A stretch of DNA of 64,000 bases. Origin: Desulfosporosinus lacus DSM 15449. GTDB lineage: Bacteria > Bacillota > Desulfitobacteriia > Desulfitobacteriales > Desulfitobacteriaceae. How positions within the stretch are numbered: position 1 is the stretch's first letter; every line of letters starts with the position of its first letter. The notes beneath the pieces are model-generated. The model was not told the DNA's origin and ran no database searches. It saw only the letters and a program-made list of their open reading frames with translations. Position numbers and translations under genes: made by a program. Where the stretch lies: positions 23,663 to 87,662 of the forward strand of contig NZ_FQXJ01000006.1 in assembly GCF_900129935.1 (NCBI RefSeq). The letters run 5' to 3'. This document shows positions 26,529 to 35,507 of this stretch, in pieces.

Positions 26529-29141
26529 TTATAGGATTTCTACATACCCATCCGTTCCATGCACGCGAATTCGCTGCCCATCTTTGATCAGTCTGGTGGC
26601 ATTTTCTACTCCGACAACTGCCGGTAAGCCATATTCACGTGCGATAACTGCTCCATGGGTCATCAGTCCGCCAACTTCGGTAACTAAGCCTTTTATGGAG
26701 ACAAACAATGGTGTCCAGCTGGGGTCAGTAAAGGCGGTGATTAAAATATCTCCATCTTCTAAATTTGCATCTGCCATGTTTAAGATGACCCGGGCTCTTC
26801 CCTCTATAACTCCTGATGAAACAGGCAGACCTGCCATAGCGCCCACCGGAAGATTTTCTCGTTTGTACTCACCTGTAATTATTTCACCCTCAGAGGTGAT
26901 AACACGGGGAGGAGTTAGTTTTTCAAATAATTTGTACTCTTCTTTTCGCTTGCAGATGATATTAAAATCCAATTTATTTGTGGCTATGACTTCGCGAAGT
27001 TCTGCAAAAGTGAGGTAATATATATCTTCTTTTTCATGGATAACATTTGTCTGTACGAGTCGCTCGGCTTCTTTTAATAAAGCCTGTTTATAAACAAAGT
27101 AGCGGCTAACCATGCCGTATTTTGGATATTCACGATAGCCAATGAAATTTCGGATTAGGTCAATCATTTTCTTTGTTTCTTTGACTTTTTCTTCACCATC
27201 CGGCAGCTTGTTCAATCTCTCTAATAACTCTTTTTCTTTTTTCGAAGCAACACGTCGCCCTTGCTCAAATTTCCGACTGCTGGCCTTAGGCTCAAAATTT
27301 TTGATGTTACTGAGAATCATAGGTACAAGTGCTGTTGGATTTTCGCTAAAACGCGGTTTAGTAATATCAATTTCTCCGCTGCATCGCATTCCGTATTTGT
27401 CAAGATAAGACAGGATTGCATCTCGGGCAACTTGTCCGCCATCTAACTTTACTAATTTTTCCAAAGAATTATCGTCTTGTACATTTTGCAAATAATCAAT
27501 TACTGACCGGTAAGGACGAATCACATCTGCCACATCCATTAACGCCAGACCCATTTCCGAAGTAATATTGTTTGGTACAGATTGAGAAAGTATGTCTGCT
27601 GGGTTCTTCTCACCCAACCACTCATTCATTTTTTCATTGATCCAAAGTGAAGCATTTATGGCGGCCGTAAATACAGCTGAACTTTGTGGGTCAAACAAGA
27701 TCCTCTTTAACTCCTGGATATCTTCTAGTATAAAATCAATTAAATTTGTTCCTGATTTCCCTTGAATGTTTTGTTTCAACTCTTCTATGGAGGTTTGACT
27801 TTTTCTAATCAAATCAGAAACGATTAACGGATTGTTTTCGATTTGTGCTTGAGGATCTGCAGGCGGCTTAACTTTATCGCTATTACCAGAACTCTTATTT
27901 TCCCCATCATTTGGTAAATATTTTATAAAATCTCGCTCTATGATGGTCATAATTGCGTCTTTTGTGAGCGGTTCGAGTTGTTTCATGTTATTTAATAAGG
28001 TTTTTCTGCCGTCCGGTGAAGCCAGCATTGGTGCCACATCAACAAACAACCTTCCACCAGCTTTAAACCAGCGACCATTAGATATTAACTGCATTAAAGA
28101 CATTCCCAATGGTTTCAAGGGGTTGGTCATCATTTGTTGATGGCCAACAGATAAATAAACGTGGTTTTCTTGATCATTCGCTTCGGGGATGGGGTATAAA
28201 GTTGTAATCGGCCGACTTTGGACAATAAAGAAGGTATCCTCAGCCAAACACCATTCGATGTCCTGGGGACAACCGAAATGTTCTTCAACCTTTCTACCTA
28301 TGCGCTCGAGTTGCAAAATCTGTTCATCTGTCAGCGCTTGCCTTTTCTGCTGCTCAGGCGGGATTTCCTGTTCTTTCGTACCACCGTCTTTCAAGGCATA
28401 CACAGCTAATCTCTTGGCGGATATCTTCTTATCGGTCACCTTGCCGCTTTGCACTTTGTAGATATCGGCATTCACCAATCCGGAGACCAAGGCCTCGCCA
28501 AGCCCGAAGCCGGCGTCAATAGATAACACCTTTCGATTGCCCGTGACAGGATCGGCAGTAAATAGAATTCCTGATACTTTAGGGAAAACCATCTTTTGGA
28601 CAACCACAGAAAGTAGGACTTTACGGTGGTCAAAGCCGTTTTGAATACGGTAAGTTACTGCTCGTTCGGTATACAGCGATGCCCAGCACTTGCTGATATG
28701 TTTTAGGATTGCTTCCTTTCCAATAACGTTCAGATACGTATCCTGCTGACCTGCAAAGGAGGCCGTCGGCAAATCCTCTGCCGTGGCACTGGATCGTACT
28801 GCATAAGCGTTTTTTTCACCCAGCCTTGTGAGGGAGCGGGTGATCTCTTCCGCAATATCTTCGGGGATGGCTGTCTCTTCGAGATGTAAGCGAATCTCAC
28901 CGCTAAGCTCAGCGATTTTTTCCCGGTCTTCTACCTTCAGAAGGGATAACTGATCCAGTAATTCATTAATCGACGGTGTTTCCGAGAGTGTTCTTTGGAA
29001 GGCTTCAGTAGAAATACAAAAGCCATCCGGTACGCATATTCCGGGAGTCCCGAAAAGTTCACCCAGGTTTGCGCCTTTACCCCCAACAACATTGAGTTTT
29101 GTTTTGTCAATATCCTTAAACCTGAGCACATAAGAGTTCAT
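26529..29141 (-). CDS. rph: Rifampicin phosphotransferase-like PEP-synthase-family enzyme
   Basis: An 870-residue dikinase-type protein, close to the 867-residue length of rifampicin phosphotransferases. It has an N-terminal ATP-grasp domain (VVGGKGANLGELFGTPGI, AVRSSATAEDLPTASFAGQQ), a central variable domain where rifampicin binds in characterised members, and a C-terminal swivelling His domain (TEVGGLMTHGAVIAREYGLP, with H829 as the phospho-carrier). Known members split ATP to phosphorylate rifamycins. The short length and the domain order argue against true PEP synthase, which has a PEP-binding barrel. The rifamycin-associated promoter element was not found upstream. A fragment of a second copy lies at 38.4-38.8 kb. 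Confidence 0.82.
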   Translation of the reverse strand: MNSYVLRFKDIDKTKLNVVGGKGANLGELFGTPGICVPDGFCISTEAFQRTLSETPSINELLDQLSLLKVEDREKIAELSGEIRLHLEETAIPEDIAEEITRSLTRLGEKNAYAVRSSATAEDLPTASFAGQQDTYLNVIGKEAILKHISKCWASLYTERAVTYRIQNGFDHRKVLLSVVVQKMVFPKVSGILFTADPVTGNRKVLSIDAGFGLGEALVSGLVNADIYKVQSGKVTDKKISAKRLAVYALKDGGTKEQEIPPEQQKRQALTDEQILQLERIGRKVEEHFGCPQDIEWCLAEDTFFIVQSRPITTLYPIPEANDQENHVYLSVGHQQMMTNPLKPLGMSLMQLISNGRWFKAGGRLFVDVAPMLASPDGRKTLLNNMKQLEPLTKDAIMTIIERDFIKYLPNDGENKSSGNSDKVKPPADPQAQIENNPLIVSDLIRKSQTSIEELKQNIQGKSGTNLIDFILEDIQELKRILFDPQSSAVFTAAINASLWINEKMNEWLGEKNPADILSQSVPNNITSEMGLALMDVADVIRPYRSVIDYLQNVQDDNSLEKLVKLDGGQVARDAILSYLDKYGMRCSGEIDITKPRFSENPTALVPMILSNIKNFEPKASSRKFEQGRRVASKKEKELLERLNKLPDGEEKVKETKKMIDLIRNFIGYREYPKYGMVSRYFVYKQALLKEAERLVQTNVIHEKEDIYYLTFAELREVIATNKLDFNIICKRKEEYKLFEKLTPPRVITSEGEIITGEYKRENLPVGAMAGLPVSSGVIEGRARVILNMADANLEDGDILITAFTDPSWTPLFVSIKGLVTEVGGLMTHGAVIAREYGLPAVVGVENATRLIKDGQRIRVHGTDGYVEIL

Positions 29142-29454
29142 ATGTTTGCCTCCTTTGGCAATTCCTTCTTTAATAATTTTGCTGACATCCTTTCTATAAT
29201 ACCCCTGGCGACAAATCTCATTAACGTACTATGCATTATAGCAGCAGCAAATCAGAACAAATAGTCTGCCTTTACAATTTTTTATATGTTATAATTAAAG
29301 TGAGGAAGGATAGATACATCCTCATCCTTTTATAAGCAAACGAAAACAGTTATTTACGATTTAAAACAGCTCATACATGTATAGGGAGGGTAGTAAAACC
29401 CTCCCTTTGTTATTCTATAGCAATTTCAAATTGATTAAACTTCTAATTAGTCAA
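29142..29454. other. Intergenic region upstream of the rph-like gene
   Basis: It should carry the leftward rph promoter. A short inverted pattern (GGGAGGGTAGTAAAACCCTCCC, about 29383-29404) followed by TTTGTTATT resembles a small terminator. Nothing else is recognised. Confidence 0.35.
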
Positions 29455-29927
29455 CTAATGCCAATCAGTCTGATTTTTGTTCTTTACCTGTAAAAATTTG
29501 CAATACAAGGCCATTTGTTGAGCGATCCATTTTGCAAATCCGACTGTCTGCATGTGTTTCTTACGGCAGGCGGCCAGCTGGCTTGCGGCGCTTTTTACTG
29601 TATCTTTTCTAAATCTCAACTCCCGGTGCACCACCCAAAACCACAGCGCCAAAAACGCCGCGGTGCTGATTGTCGGGGTTTGTCCAATATCGGTTCTTAC
29701 AAAGAATTTTCAGCAAAGGTTAAATTATCCATTAGCATTTCTTTGGCTGTAATACGGTCTATAAGGTTATTCTCCATGGCTTTTTTCATAAGCTTTTCTA
29801 AAAACTGCGGCAGCATATCGACAGCTGTAATTTGTGCGCCTGTGTTTTTTGCAAGGGTCGAAAGAAAGCTAATGGCCAGACCAAAGACAATAGTTGCCGG
29901 TGTGCAACAAAAAGTGATTTCAATCAC
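29455..29927 (-). pseudogene. Fragment of a SAM-dependent methyltransferase
   Basis: A minus-strand frame (29697-29927) carries the middle of a class I methyltransferase: GAQITAVDMLPQFLEKLMKK followed by MDNLTFAENSL, i.e. the acidic loop that binds SAM ribose and the following motif. The glycine-rich motif I before it is corrupted and the frame stops where the catalytic part should follow. The adjoining frame down to 29455 (LAACRKKHMQTVGFAKWIAQ) is coding-like but of unknown family. No intact product is expected. Confidence 0.6.
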
Positions 29928-29992
29928 GGATAATTTTTTTAGGTAATACTAAACTAGAAATAACAGTACAAGAATTTAAGGAGGAATTTAAA

Positions 29993-30328
29993 TTGGTTAA
30001 TATAGTAAAAAATATTGAGTTTTCAAAAGCACTCAAGTTAGAAGAGTTAATAACCTACCAACCAGGGCAGGTGGTTAGTAAGACTCTTGCTCAGATCCCC
30101 ACAGCAAATGTAACATTGTTTTCACTAGATGAAGGAGAAGGCATCAGCACTCATACCACTTCAGGAGACGCAATTGTTCAAGTTCTAGATGGAGAAGCCG
30201 AAATTATGATTGGAAATGATCTGATAATTGTCAAAGCCGGTGAGACAGTTATTATGCCTTCAGGTATACCGCACGGATTAGAGGCCCGAAAGCGTTTTAA
30301 AATGCTTTTGACAGTAATAAAAGGATAA
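29993..30328 (+). CDS. Cupin-domain protein
   Basis: A 111-residue single-domain cupin. The start is TTG at 29993, well placed behind AAGGAGG. Cupin motif 1 is GEGISTHTTSGDAIVQVLDG, and motif 2 is AGETVIMPSGIPHGLEA; the usual metal-binding His and Glu positions are only partly kept (His in motif 1 and PHGL in motif 2). Such small cupins are often quercetinase-like or sensor domains. It is an isolated gene among fragments; its role is unknown. Confidence 0.8.
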   Translation: MVNIVKNIEFSKALKLEELITYQPGQVVSKTLAQIPTANVTLFSLDEGEGISTHTTSGDAIVQVLDGEAEIMIGNDLIIVKAGETVIMPSGIPHGLEARKRFKMLLTVIKG

Positions 30329-30399
30329 TTAGAACCCTACCGGCTTGCCATGCATGAAGTTACCGGATTATCGCTATCAACTGTAAACGGACTATATAT

Positions 30400-30450
30400 G
30401 AGCAACCACTGCCTTTGCAAATGATGCAGCATAGACAGTGGTTGCTCTTT
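30400..30450 (+). terminator. Stem-loop after the cupin gene
   Basis: GAGCAACCACTG (30400-30411) pairs perfectly with CAGTGGTTGCTC (30436-30447), followed by TTTATTT. It sits 70 bases behind the cupin stop. Confidence 0.7.
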
Positions 30451-30581
30451 ATTTACCAGGCCTCCGAAACCATGAAAGTTCATGACCCTGCCCTTTGCTT
30501 CTTCTTCCTCGGCGTAGACTCTACGGAACGTGGATTGTATCCACGATATACAGCCTATACAATAAAACCGAGGTGAACAAG

Positions 30582-30683
30582 ATGGATAAGATTGATAAAA
30601 CTCAATTCTATGTATGCCCTGCCTGCGGAAACATTCTGACGAGTACAGGGAAAGCTTCCATTTCCTGCTGCTGGCATCGGTAG
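30582..30683 (+). pseudogene. Fragment of a zinc-ribbon-type protein
   Basis: An ATG at 30582 behind GAGGTGAAC starts a 33-residue peptide with FYVCPACGNILTSTGKASIS followed by CC. This is the beginning of a family in which this CxxC...CC segment is followed by a longer domain, also found as the tail of some XRE regulators. The frame ends just after the CC pair, where it joins the membrane-protein fragment on the other strand. Confidence 0.5.
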
Positions 30684-30909
30684 AATCCAGCAGATTACCA
30701 TTGGAATCGTAATTGGAGCTGGAACGGTTGTTTAATTCATCCGTTGTTGCAGTGACAAAGTTTTGCTCAAACCACCTTACCCCCAAGGCAATTGAGCCGT
30801 TTTTTTGTTTATTCATCGGAATGAAGGCAAGCAGTACCACCAAAATAAACACGGCAATAATCGAGAGACTTAATGCCAAAAATCACAATTGCAGTTGATT
30901 CTAGGTCAC

Positions 30910-31056
30910 TTTTCAGATACAATAATTTATTCAAAAGGTGAGCATTCTAACTATCAATCTCTTGCCTTAATTGCAACAATGCAATTATTACCGTTGGACT
31001 CGATCAATGTTCCCAGGGAAGCGGAAATGGATCAAATCATAGATACTTATGCCTAA
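30910..31056 (+). pseudogene. C-terminal fragment of an unknown gene
   Basis: A plus-strand frame without a start reads GHFSDTIIYSKGEHSNYQSL, then ALIATMQLLPLDSINVP, and stops after QIIDTYA. The sequence is coding-like, but I do not recognise the family. It directly precedes the MATE gene. Confidence 0.35.
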
Positions 31057-31125
31057 AAGCTCAATGTGATTTTAGGCATAGAGAAATCGGCAAATCTTTA
31101 TAAAATAATTTTAGAGGAGCTACAT

Positions 31126-32490
31126 ATGGATAAGAATTTAGAAATGCGTGACGAAAAGATCAGTAAACTTCTTTGGAAATTTTCCCTGCCGGCGATTATC
31201 GCAATGCTGGTCAATGCCCTATATAATGTTGTCGACCGGATATTTGTCGGTCGAGGTGTGGGATCTGTCGGGATTGCCGCCACAACGGTGGCCTTTCCCA
31301 TTATGATCATCATGATGGCAACGTCCATGTTGATTGCCATCGGAGCTACAGCCCTGATTTCTATCCGCCTTGGCGAACAGAGGAAAGAAGAAGCAGAAAA
31401 GATCGTCGGCAATGCCACTGTCTTGCTTATTTTACTTCCGCTCTTGCTGGCAGCAATTTATCTGGCTTTTACCGACCCCGTATTGAAGCTGTTCGGAGCC
31501 AGTGAAGCAGTTTTGCCCTATGCCCGTGATTTTACTCATATCATTATGTTGGGTTCAGTCTCCGGATCGATTGCCTTTGGTATGAACAACTTCATTCGGG
31601 CCGAAGGAAACCCCCGCTATGCTATGCTGACTCAGATCATTGGTGCAGTAATCAATACGATCTTAAACTACATATTTATCTTTAAACTCGGTTTAGGTAT
31701 TAAAGGCTCTGCTTTAGCTTCGATATGCGGTCAAACTGTATCCGCGCTTTTCGTTCTTGGTTATTTTCTTTCAGGCCGCAGTACGATTAAAATCTATTTA
31801 AGGAATCTCAAGCCGCAAATGCCTATTGTTCTGGGAATTCTTTCAATCGGATTTGCTCCCTTTGCCATGCAGATCGCCAACAGCGTTCAACAAATGATTT
31901 TGAACAAAACTCTGATGTCCTATGGCGGAGACCTGGCCCTTTCTGCTGTTGGGATTATCATGAGTATTGCTACATTAATATTCATGCCTATTGTTGGTAT
32001 CAGCCAGGGCGCTCAGCCTTTAATCGGCTTCAACTACGGAGCAAAACAATATGACCGGGTTAAAGAAACTTTAAAGAAATCGGTGTTTGTCAGTACCATT
32101 ATGGCCGCTGTCGGCTTTATCGTTATTTGGATCTGGCCTAATCAAATTGTGGGGCTTTTCAGCAAGGGGGATCTGCCTCTTACCGAGCTTACTGTCCATG
32201 CGATGCTTACCTTCTTTGCCCTTCTCCCCCTCATAGGTATCCAAATTCTCTGTTCCAGTTACTTTCAAGCCGTGGGCAAACCTGTACAATCCACTCTGCT
32301 GAGTCTTTCCCGCCAGGTCTTGTTGTTCATCCCGCTCCTGATCATCCTTCCTCGCTTATGGGGAATCGAGGGAGTATGGAGAACAGCTCCAATTGCAGAT
32401 ACTTTGTCTGTTCTGATTACAGTTACAGTTATCCTATTTGAGATGAGAACTCTCCCCAAAAGTACCCCTAAGCCGGTGGAACAGTCCTGA
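31126..32490 (+). CDS. MATE-family multidrug efflux transporter
   Basis: A 454-residue protein with 12 predicted membrane helices in two homologous halves. The start is set at the ATG at 31126 behind TTAGAGGAGC; the frame opens 20 codons earlier. Family marks are IVNALYNVVDRIFVGRGVG-like sequence in helix 1 (MLVNALYNVVDRIFV), EGNPRYAMLTQIIGAVINTI, and GISQGAQPLIGFNYGAKQYD in the second half. It is predicted to export cationic drugs in exchange for Na+ or H+. It stands alone without a linked regulator. Confidence 0.92.
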   Translation: MDKNLEMRDEKISKLLWKFSLPAIIAMLVNALYNVVDRIFVGRGVGSVGIAATTVAFPIMIIMMATSMLIAIGATALISIRLGEQRKEEAEKIVGNATVLLILLPLLLAAIYLAFTDPVLKLFGASEAVLPYARDFTHIIMLGSVSGSIAFGMNNFIRAEGNPRYAMLTQIIGAVINTILNYIFIFKLGLGIKGSALASICGQTVSALFVLGYFLSGRSTIKIYLRNLKPQMPIVLGILSIGFAPFAMQIANSVQQMILNKTLMSYGGDLALSAVGIIMSIATLIFMPIVGISQGAQPLIGFNYGAKQYDRVKETLKKSVFVSTIMAAVGFIVIWIWPNQIVGLFSKGDLPLTELTVHAMLTFFALLPLIGIQILCSSYFQAVGKPVQSTLLSLSRQVLLFIPLLIILPRLWGIEGVWRTAPIADTLSVLITVTVILFEMRTLPKSTPKPVEQS

Positions 32491-32518
32491 AAAGACGTTT
32501 TCAAATCATAAATGGTGT

Positions 32519-32900
32519 CAATAGTTTAAACTTTTCACCTCCAGGGCATCTGCAGTTGTCTCATCTTTGCGGGCCTTCTCCACAACCTTTCCATGGCTTT
32601 CCTGCTTCTGCATCGTCTTAGTGTCGATGTCGGCAAAATCTTCAATACTTGCCATACCGGCAACAGCCTGAACACCCTCCTGACTCTCCCGCTGCTTCCG
32701 GTAGATATCATCCAGGTCCGTATGATAGAATTGGGCCACATCCCTCAAAGCCTGCTCACCTTCTTCCAGAACGTCAATTTTTTTCCAGCTCTACCTCAAG
32801 CTTGATTTTTTTGTGCCTAACTTCGGATAATTGGCTATGAAGAATGCGAAGCTCGGATAGAAAAGTCATTGGTATTTCACGCTAAAACTAACAAAGCTGA
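32519..32900 (-). pseudogene. Remnant of a second Wadjet jetC gene
   Basis: The minus strand encodes AQFYHTDLDDIYRKQRESQE and VQAVAGMASIEDFADIDT, almost the same as residues of the intact JetC (AQFYHTELDDIYGKQRESQE). The two conserved blocks flank an in-frame loss of about 35 residues before QKQESHGKVVEKARKDETT. Upstream, past a poly-A frameshift near 32785, a coiled-coil stretch (LRILHSQLSEVRHKKIKLEV) continues the same gene. Neither end of the gene nor other jet genes are present here. Confidence 0.8.
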
Positions 32901-33002
32901 CATGGCTCCTCTTGGCTTAGCGGTGGTTGTACTGATCCTTGTCACGAAATCTTTCCGGTGTTAATAAACTATAAGGAACATTTTAGCAAAGGAGCGGGAC
33001 AC

Positions 33003-33176
33003 ATGAAAGATTCGTTCAAGTTAACCCTCTGCCAACAGGGCTGCTGCCCCACCGTAGAAATCAACACCGATACGAATCAGGTCATTATTACGGATGACTT
33101 AGGAGGAAAAGTATCCCTAACGACGGACCAGTTCAAAATCCTTTTAGAACGCTGCGCAAACGTTAATGGTGAGTAA
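33003..33176 (+). CDS. Small hypothetical protein
   Basis: A 57-residue protein starting at the ATG at 33003 behind AAAGGAGCGGG (a longer frame begins at 32958). It contains LCQQGCCPTVEINTDTNQVI and a beta-rich middle, DDLGGKVSLTTDQFKILL. The following membrane-protein gene starts 2 bases after its stop, so they form a unit. The family is not recognised; the pairing resembles phage or plasmid small-gene pairs, but that is a guess. Confidence 0.65.
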   Translation: MKDSFKLTLCQQGCCPTVEINTDTNQVIITDDLGGKVSLTTDQFKILLERCANVNGE

Positions 33177-33178
33177 CC

Positions 33179-33496
33179 ATGCTTTATGACCTTTTGCTGG
33201 TTTTAAGTCTTCGCTTTTTCCTTTTTGATTTCGTCCTTTTTAAAAGGATAAGAAACACCCTTAAAACCAAAGGATATGTCTTCAAGAAGCTCCTGAGTTG
33301 TCCCTTTTGTCAAGGATTTTGGTGTGGTTTAGCTGTCTTCCTGGCAACGCATCCGATCGCATTAAACTTAGGGGGACTCCTCTCAATACTCAGTTTTGGA
33401 TTTATCACTGCCTATCTAAGCATGATGACAACCGCCATTTTTTACCCGCTTATCGATAAGTACGAGAAAAAATTCTCAGACTTCAAATTACAATAA
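33179..33496 (+). CDS. DUF1360-like membrane protein
   Basis: A 105-residue protein with about three hydrophobic helices and a cysteine motif SCPFCQGFWCG between the first and second, a pattern seen in DUF1360 proteins. The function of the family is unknown. It is translationally linked to the preceding 57-residue gene. Confidence 0.65.
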   Translation: MLYDLLLVLSLRFFLFDFVLFKRIRNTLKTKGYVFKKLLSCPFCQGFWCGLAVFLATHPIALNLGGLLSILSFGFITAYLSMMTTAIFYPLIDKYEKKFSDFKLQ

Positions 33497-33705
33497 AAAC
33501 TGTATTTGCAAAGGAATCCGTAGATTTAAAAGCGGAAATAGCCATGACTCGGCAAGTCATAAAACGCCAAATTGTGGCTACCCCATTTATACGCGTTGTA
33601 AGAATAACCAGAATTTATTGTTTATCCTCTTTATGTTTTCTTTGCAGGAGAACTACCGTCTCTATGTGCCTTGAGAATAATACTTTCTATATAATATTTG
33701 AACAC

Positions 33706-33740
33706 AAAAAATGGTGGATTGGCGATCCACCATTTTTGAT
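33706..33740. terminator. Bidirectional terminator
   Basis: AAAAAATGGTGGAT and ATCCACCATTTTT form a perfect 13-base stem with a 5-base loop, lying between converging genes. The A- and T-runs allow termination on both strands. The remaining 200 bases to its left hold nothing recognised. Confidence 0.85.
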
Positions 33741-33760
33741 ATTTTAGTTTGATTATGACC

Positions 33761-34912
33761 TTAGTCTGCAAAGTTTAGCCCGTCGAAAACCTCATCGGCC
33801 GGAATACCCAGTTCCCGTACCTGTTGGAATCCTTCGACAGAAAACCATCCTTTTACGCCGTTCGCGGTCGTTGCATAACACCATTCCTTGTCATCACTGC
33901 CCACCAGCAGCAATTTATCTCCGGGTACCACACGAACCGCCACCTCTTGACTGCCCGGAGCCGCGTAGAGGGTCAGCGCTTTTTGGACTGTTACGTATTG
34001 TTCCTTGAAGGTTGACAGATAAAGCGGTTTTGCCACGTGTTCCAGCACATGCTGCTCATTGATGCGGTATTCATCGTCATAAAACCATGTTTGAAGTATC
34101 TGAAAACGCGTCTGGGCCATCACTTTCCCGTCTCCGGGCAAGCGGCTGTAAGTTCCGCACAGGCCCTGAACCTGGCCCATCTCGATGATCTTCCCGCCCC
34201 CATAGGCATAAAAGGTAGTTCTATAATCTTCACTGGGGCCATACTCCTGGACCGCAATTTCCTTTACGCCGTCCATAATGTCCAGGTCGACAATGGAAAA
34301 ACCCTCTTCCAGATTCGTACCGCTGCCATGGACGGCGACACCGTTAATGGTCAGGTCGAAATCGCTTCCTTCCGACAGGCTGTACTGAATTTCTTCCGGC
34401 TTCCCATCCCCATCCAGGTCAAAACGGGCATATTTCCCTAGGGGCAGTCCCTGGCTTTTTGCCGGTTCCTTCCGTGCTGTTTCATATCTTTCAATCAATT
34501 CCACATTGTCTTTTTCAATGTCCGAGATTTCATTATTGAAAGCTGAATTTTTCGCATACCAGCTTTTAGCTCCGAAATACTTTTGCAATCCCTCATCCTT
34601 AAAGATATAGCCATGTCTGGCGAAAATTTCATTTCTGGCAAGATATAGCAGACGGTAATCCAGGTTACGGACATTTTCCTCTGTCAGCCGGGTTGAATCG
34701 CTGTCCTTAAATATATAGCCTTCCTCAACAGCCTCCGCTTTGTCCCCTTGTCCGCTTCCCGCATCAGCATTCATTCCTTCCGATATGCCGGCCGGGCTTT
34801 CTCCGGTCTGCAGACCGTTTGTGTCGGTCTTTCCCCCGCAAGCCGTCAGCCACAGCAGACTGGCGCAGCAGATGCAAGCCAGTACCCCTAGGGTTTTCTT
34901 CATCCTTTTCAT
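33761..34912 (-). CDS. YARHG-domain lipoprotein with SH3-like C-terminus
   Basis: About 383 residues from the ATG at 34912 (behind GAGGGAAG; the frame extends further upstream). A lipoprotein signal ends in LWLTACGG, with the lipid-modified cysteine in the lipobox. A YARHG domain follows (LLYLARNEIFARHGYIFKDE), then a beta-rich middle with a calcium-loop-like DLDGDGKPEEIQYS, and a C-terminal SH3-like domain (DKEWCYATTANGVKGWF). YARHG domains are extracellular and probably bind the cell wall. The protein is membrane-anchored on the outer face; its task is unknown. Confidence 0.78.
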   Translation of the reverse strand: MKRMKKTLGVLACICCASLLWLTACGGKTDTNGLQTGESPAGISEGMNADAGSGQGDKAEAVEEGYIFKDSDSTRLTEENVRNLDYRLLYLARNEIFARHGYIFKDEGLQKYFGAKSWYAKNSAFNNEISDIEKDNVELIERYETARKEPAKSQGLPLGKYARFDLDGDGKPEEIQYSLSEGSDFDLTINGVAVHGSGTNLEEGFSIVDLDIMDGVKEIAVQEYGPSEDYRTTFYAYGGGKIIEMGQVQGLCGTYSRLPGDGKVMAQTRFQILQTWFYDDEYRINEQHVLEHVAKPLYLSTFKEQYVTVQKALTLYAAPGSQEVAVRVVPGDKLLLVGSDDKEWCYATTANGVKGWFSVEGFQQVRELGIPADEVFDGLNFAD

Positions 34913-35116
34913 CTGACTTCCCTCTCCCCTCATGCGGATACCCCTCATAACATTGCTCTGTGTCCATCCTGCCACAATTTTGCGCCAATAAAAACCAAAT
35001 TAAGAGGGTATATCGAATAGTATTAACGTCTTTGATTTTACGACAATAATACTTGAACTACAAGGTATTGAGATTATCCGTACCAAAGTAAATAATGGAA
35101 TATTTACTGTGAGGAA

Positions 35117-35300
35117 TTAAGTAATGGTGCTGTCGATCTGCTCCAGTCCTTGTTTGAGGACTTCGTTTTCCTGAAGGACCAGCTCTTTCTCCTGCTTGGC
35201 CTGGTCTCTGTCTTTCAGGGCCTGCTGCAGCTCCTGTTTCGTCATGCCGTCCACATCGTTTTGATCCAGAAATTTCTCCCGCTCCTCTTCGGTAACCCAA
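35117..35300 (-). pseudogene. Fragment of a phage DUF3102-type protein
   Basis: A minus-strand frame reads EEEREKFLDQNDVDGMTKQE and continues as a charged helix, LQQALKDRDQAKQEKEL. This segment is characteristic of DUF3102 proteins of phages and integrative elements. Only about 60 residues remain and there is no proper start. It lies 90 bases from a tRNA 3' fragment. Confidence 0.5.
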
Positions 35301-35346
35301 CAGGAGGACGGCCTGGGTGTATGTATTGATGAGGGCAATAAAACAA

Positions 35347-35380
35347 AACCCGAACCCCCAAAATCAAGGGTTCGGGTTTA
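35347..35380. terminator. Terminator-like stem-loop
   Basis: AAACCCGAACCC (35347-35358) and GGGTTCGGGTTT (35369-35380) pair perfectly around a 10-base loop; A-rich on one side, T on the other. Confidence 0.6.
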
Positions 35381-35391
35381 TAGCTGTTTAG

Positions 35392-35456
35392 TGGAGATAA
35401 GAGGATTCGAATCTCTGGCCTCTTAAATGCGAAGCAAGCGCTCTCCCGGTCCGTGC
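35392..35456 (-). other. tRNA 3' fragment (possible attachment-site remnant)
   Basis: On the minus strand GGGAGAGCGC begins like a D-arm. A degenerate anticodon arm with loop TTCGCAT follows, then the T-arm core ATTCGAATCC and an acceptor-like TATCTCC. The 5' acceptor strand (expected GGAGATA) is missing and the anticodon stem is mispaired, so this is not a functional tRNA. Such 3' fragments mark ends of elements that integrate into tRNA genes. Confidence 0.45.
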
Positions 35457-35507
35457 TCAAAGCACCCCAAAAACACAGCATTGTGCTTGATTGCTTGTTT
35501 ATATTTG

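Larger units (their letters stand above)
30337..30879 (-). pseudogene. Chimeric frame starting with a membrane-protein fragment
   Basis: The 180-codon frame begins with a plausible N-terminus (MALSLSIIAVFILVVLLAFI, one membrane helix, then a polar stretch to about residue 70). After that it runs antisense through the terminator and the CPACG fragment, and its composition becomes random. The first third is best read as the start of a membrane protein, broken off at about 30670. Family unknown. Confidence 0.35.

Noticed and set aside
26529..29141. Classic phosphoenolpyruvate synthase (PpsA)
   Set aside because: The His domain is at the C-terminus and no PEP-binding barrel follows; length and motifs fit rifampicin phosphotransferase.
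35392..35456. Functional tRNA gene
   Set aside because: The 5' acceptor strand is missing and the anticodon stem does not pair.
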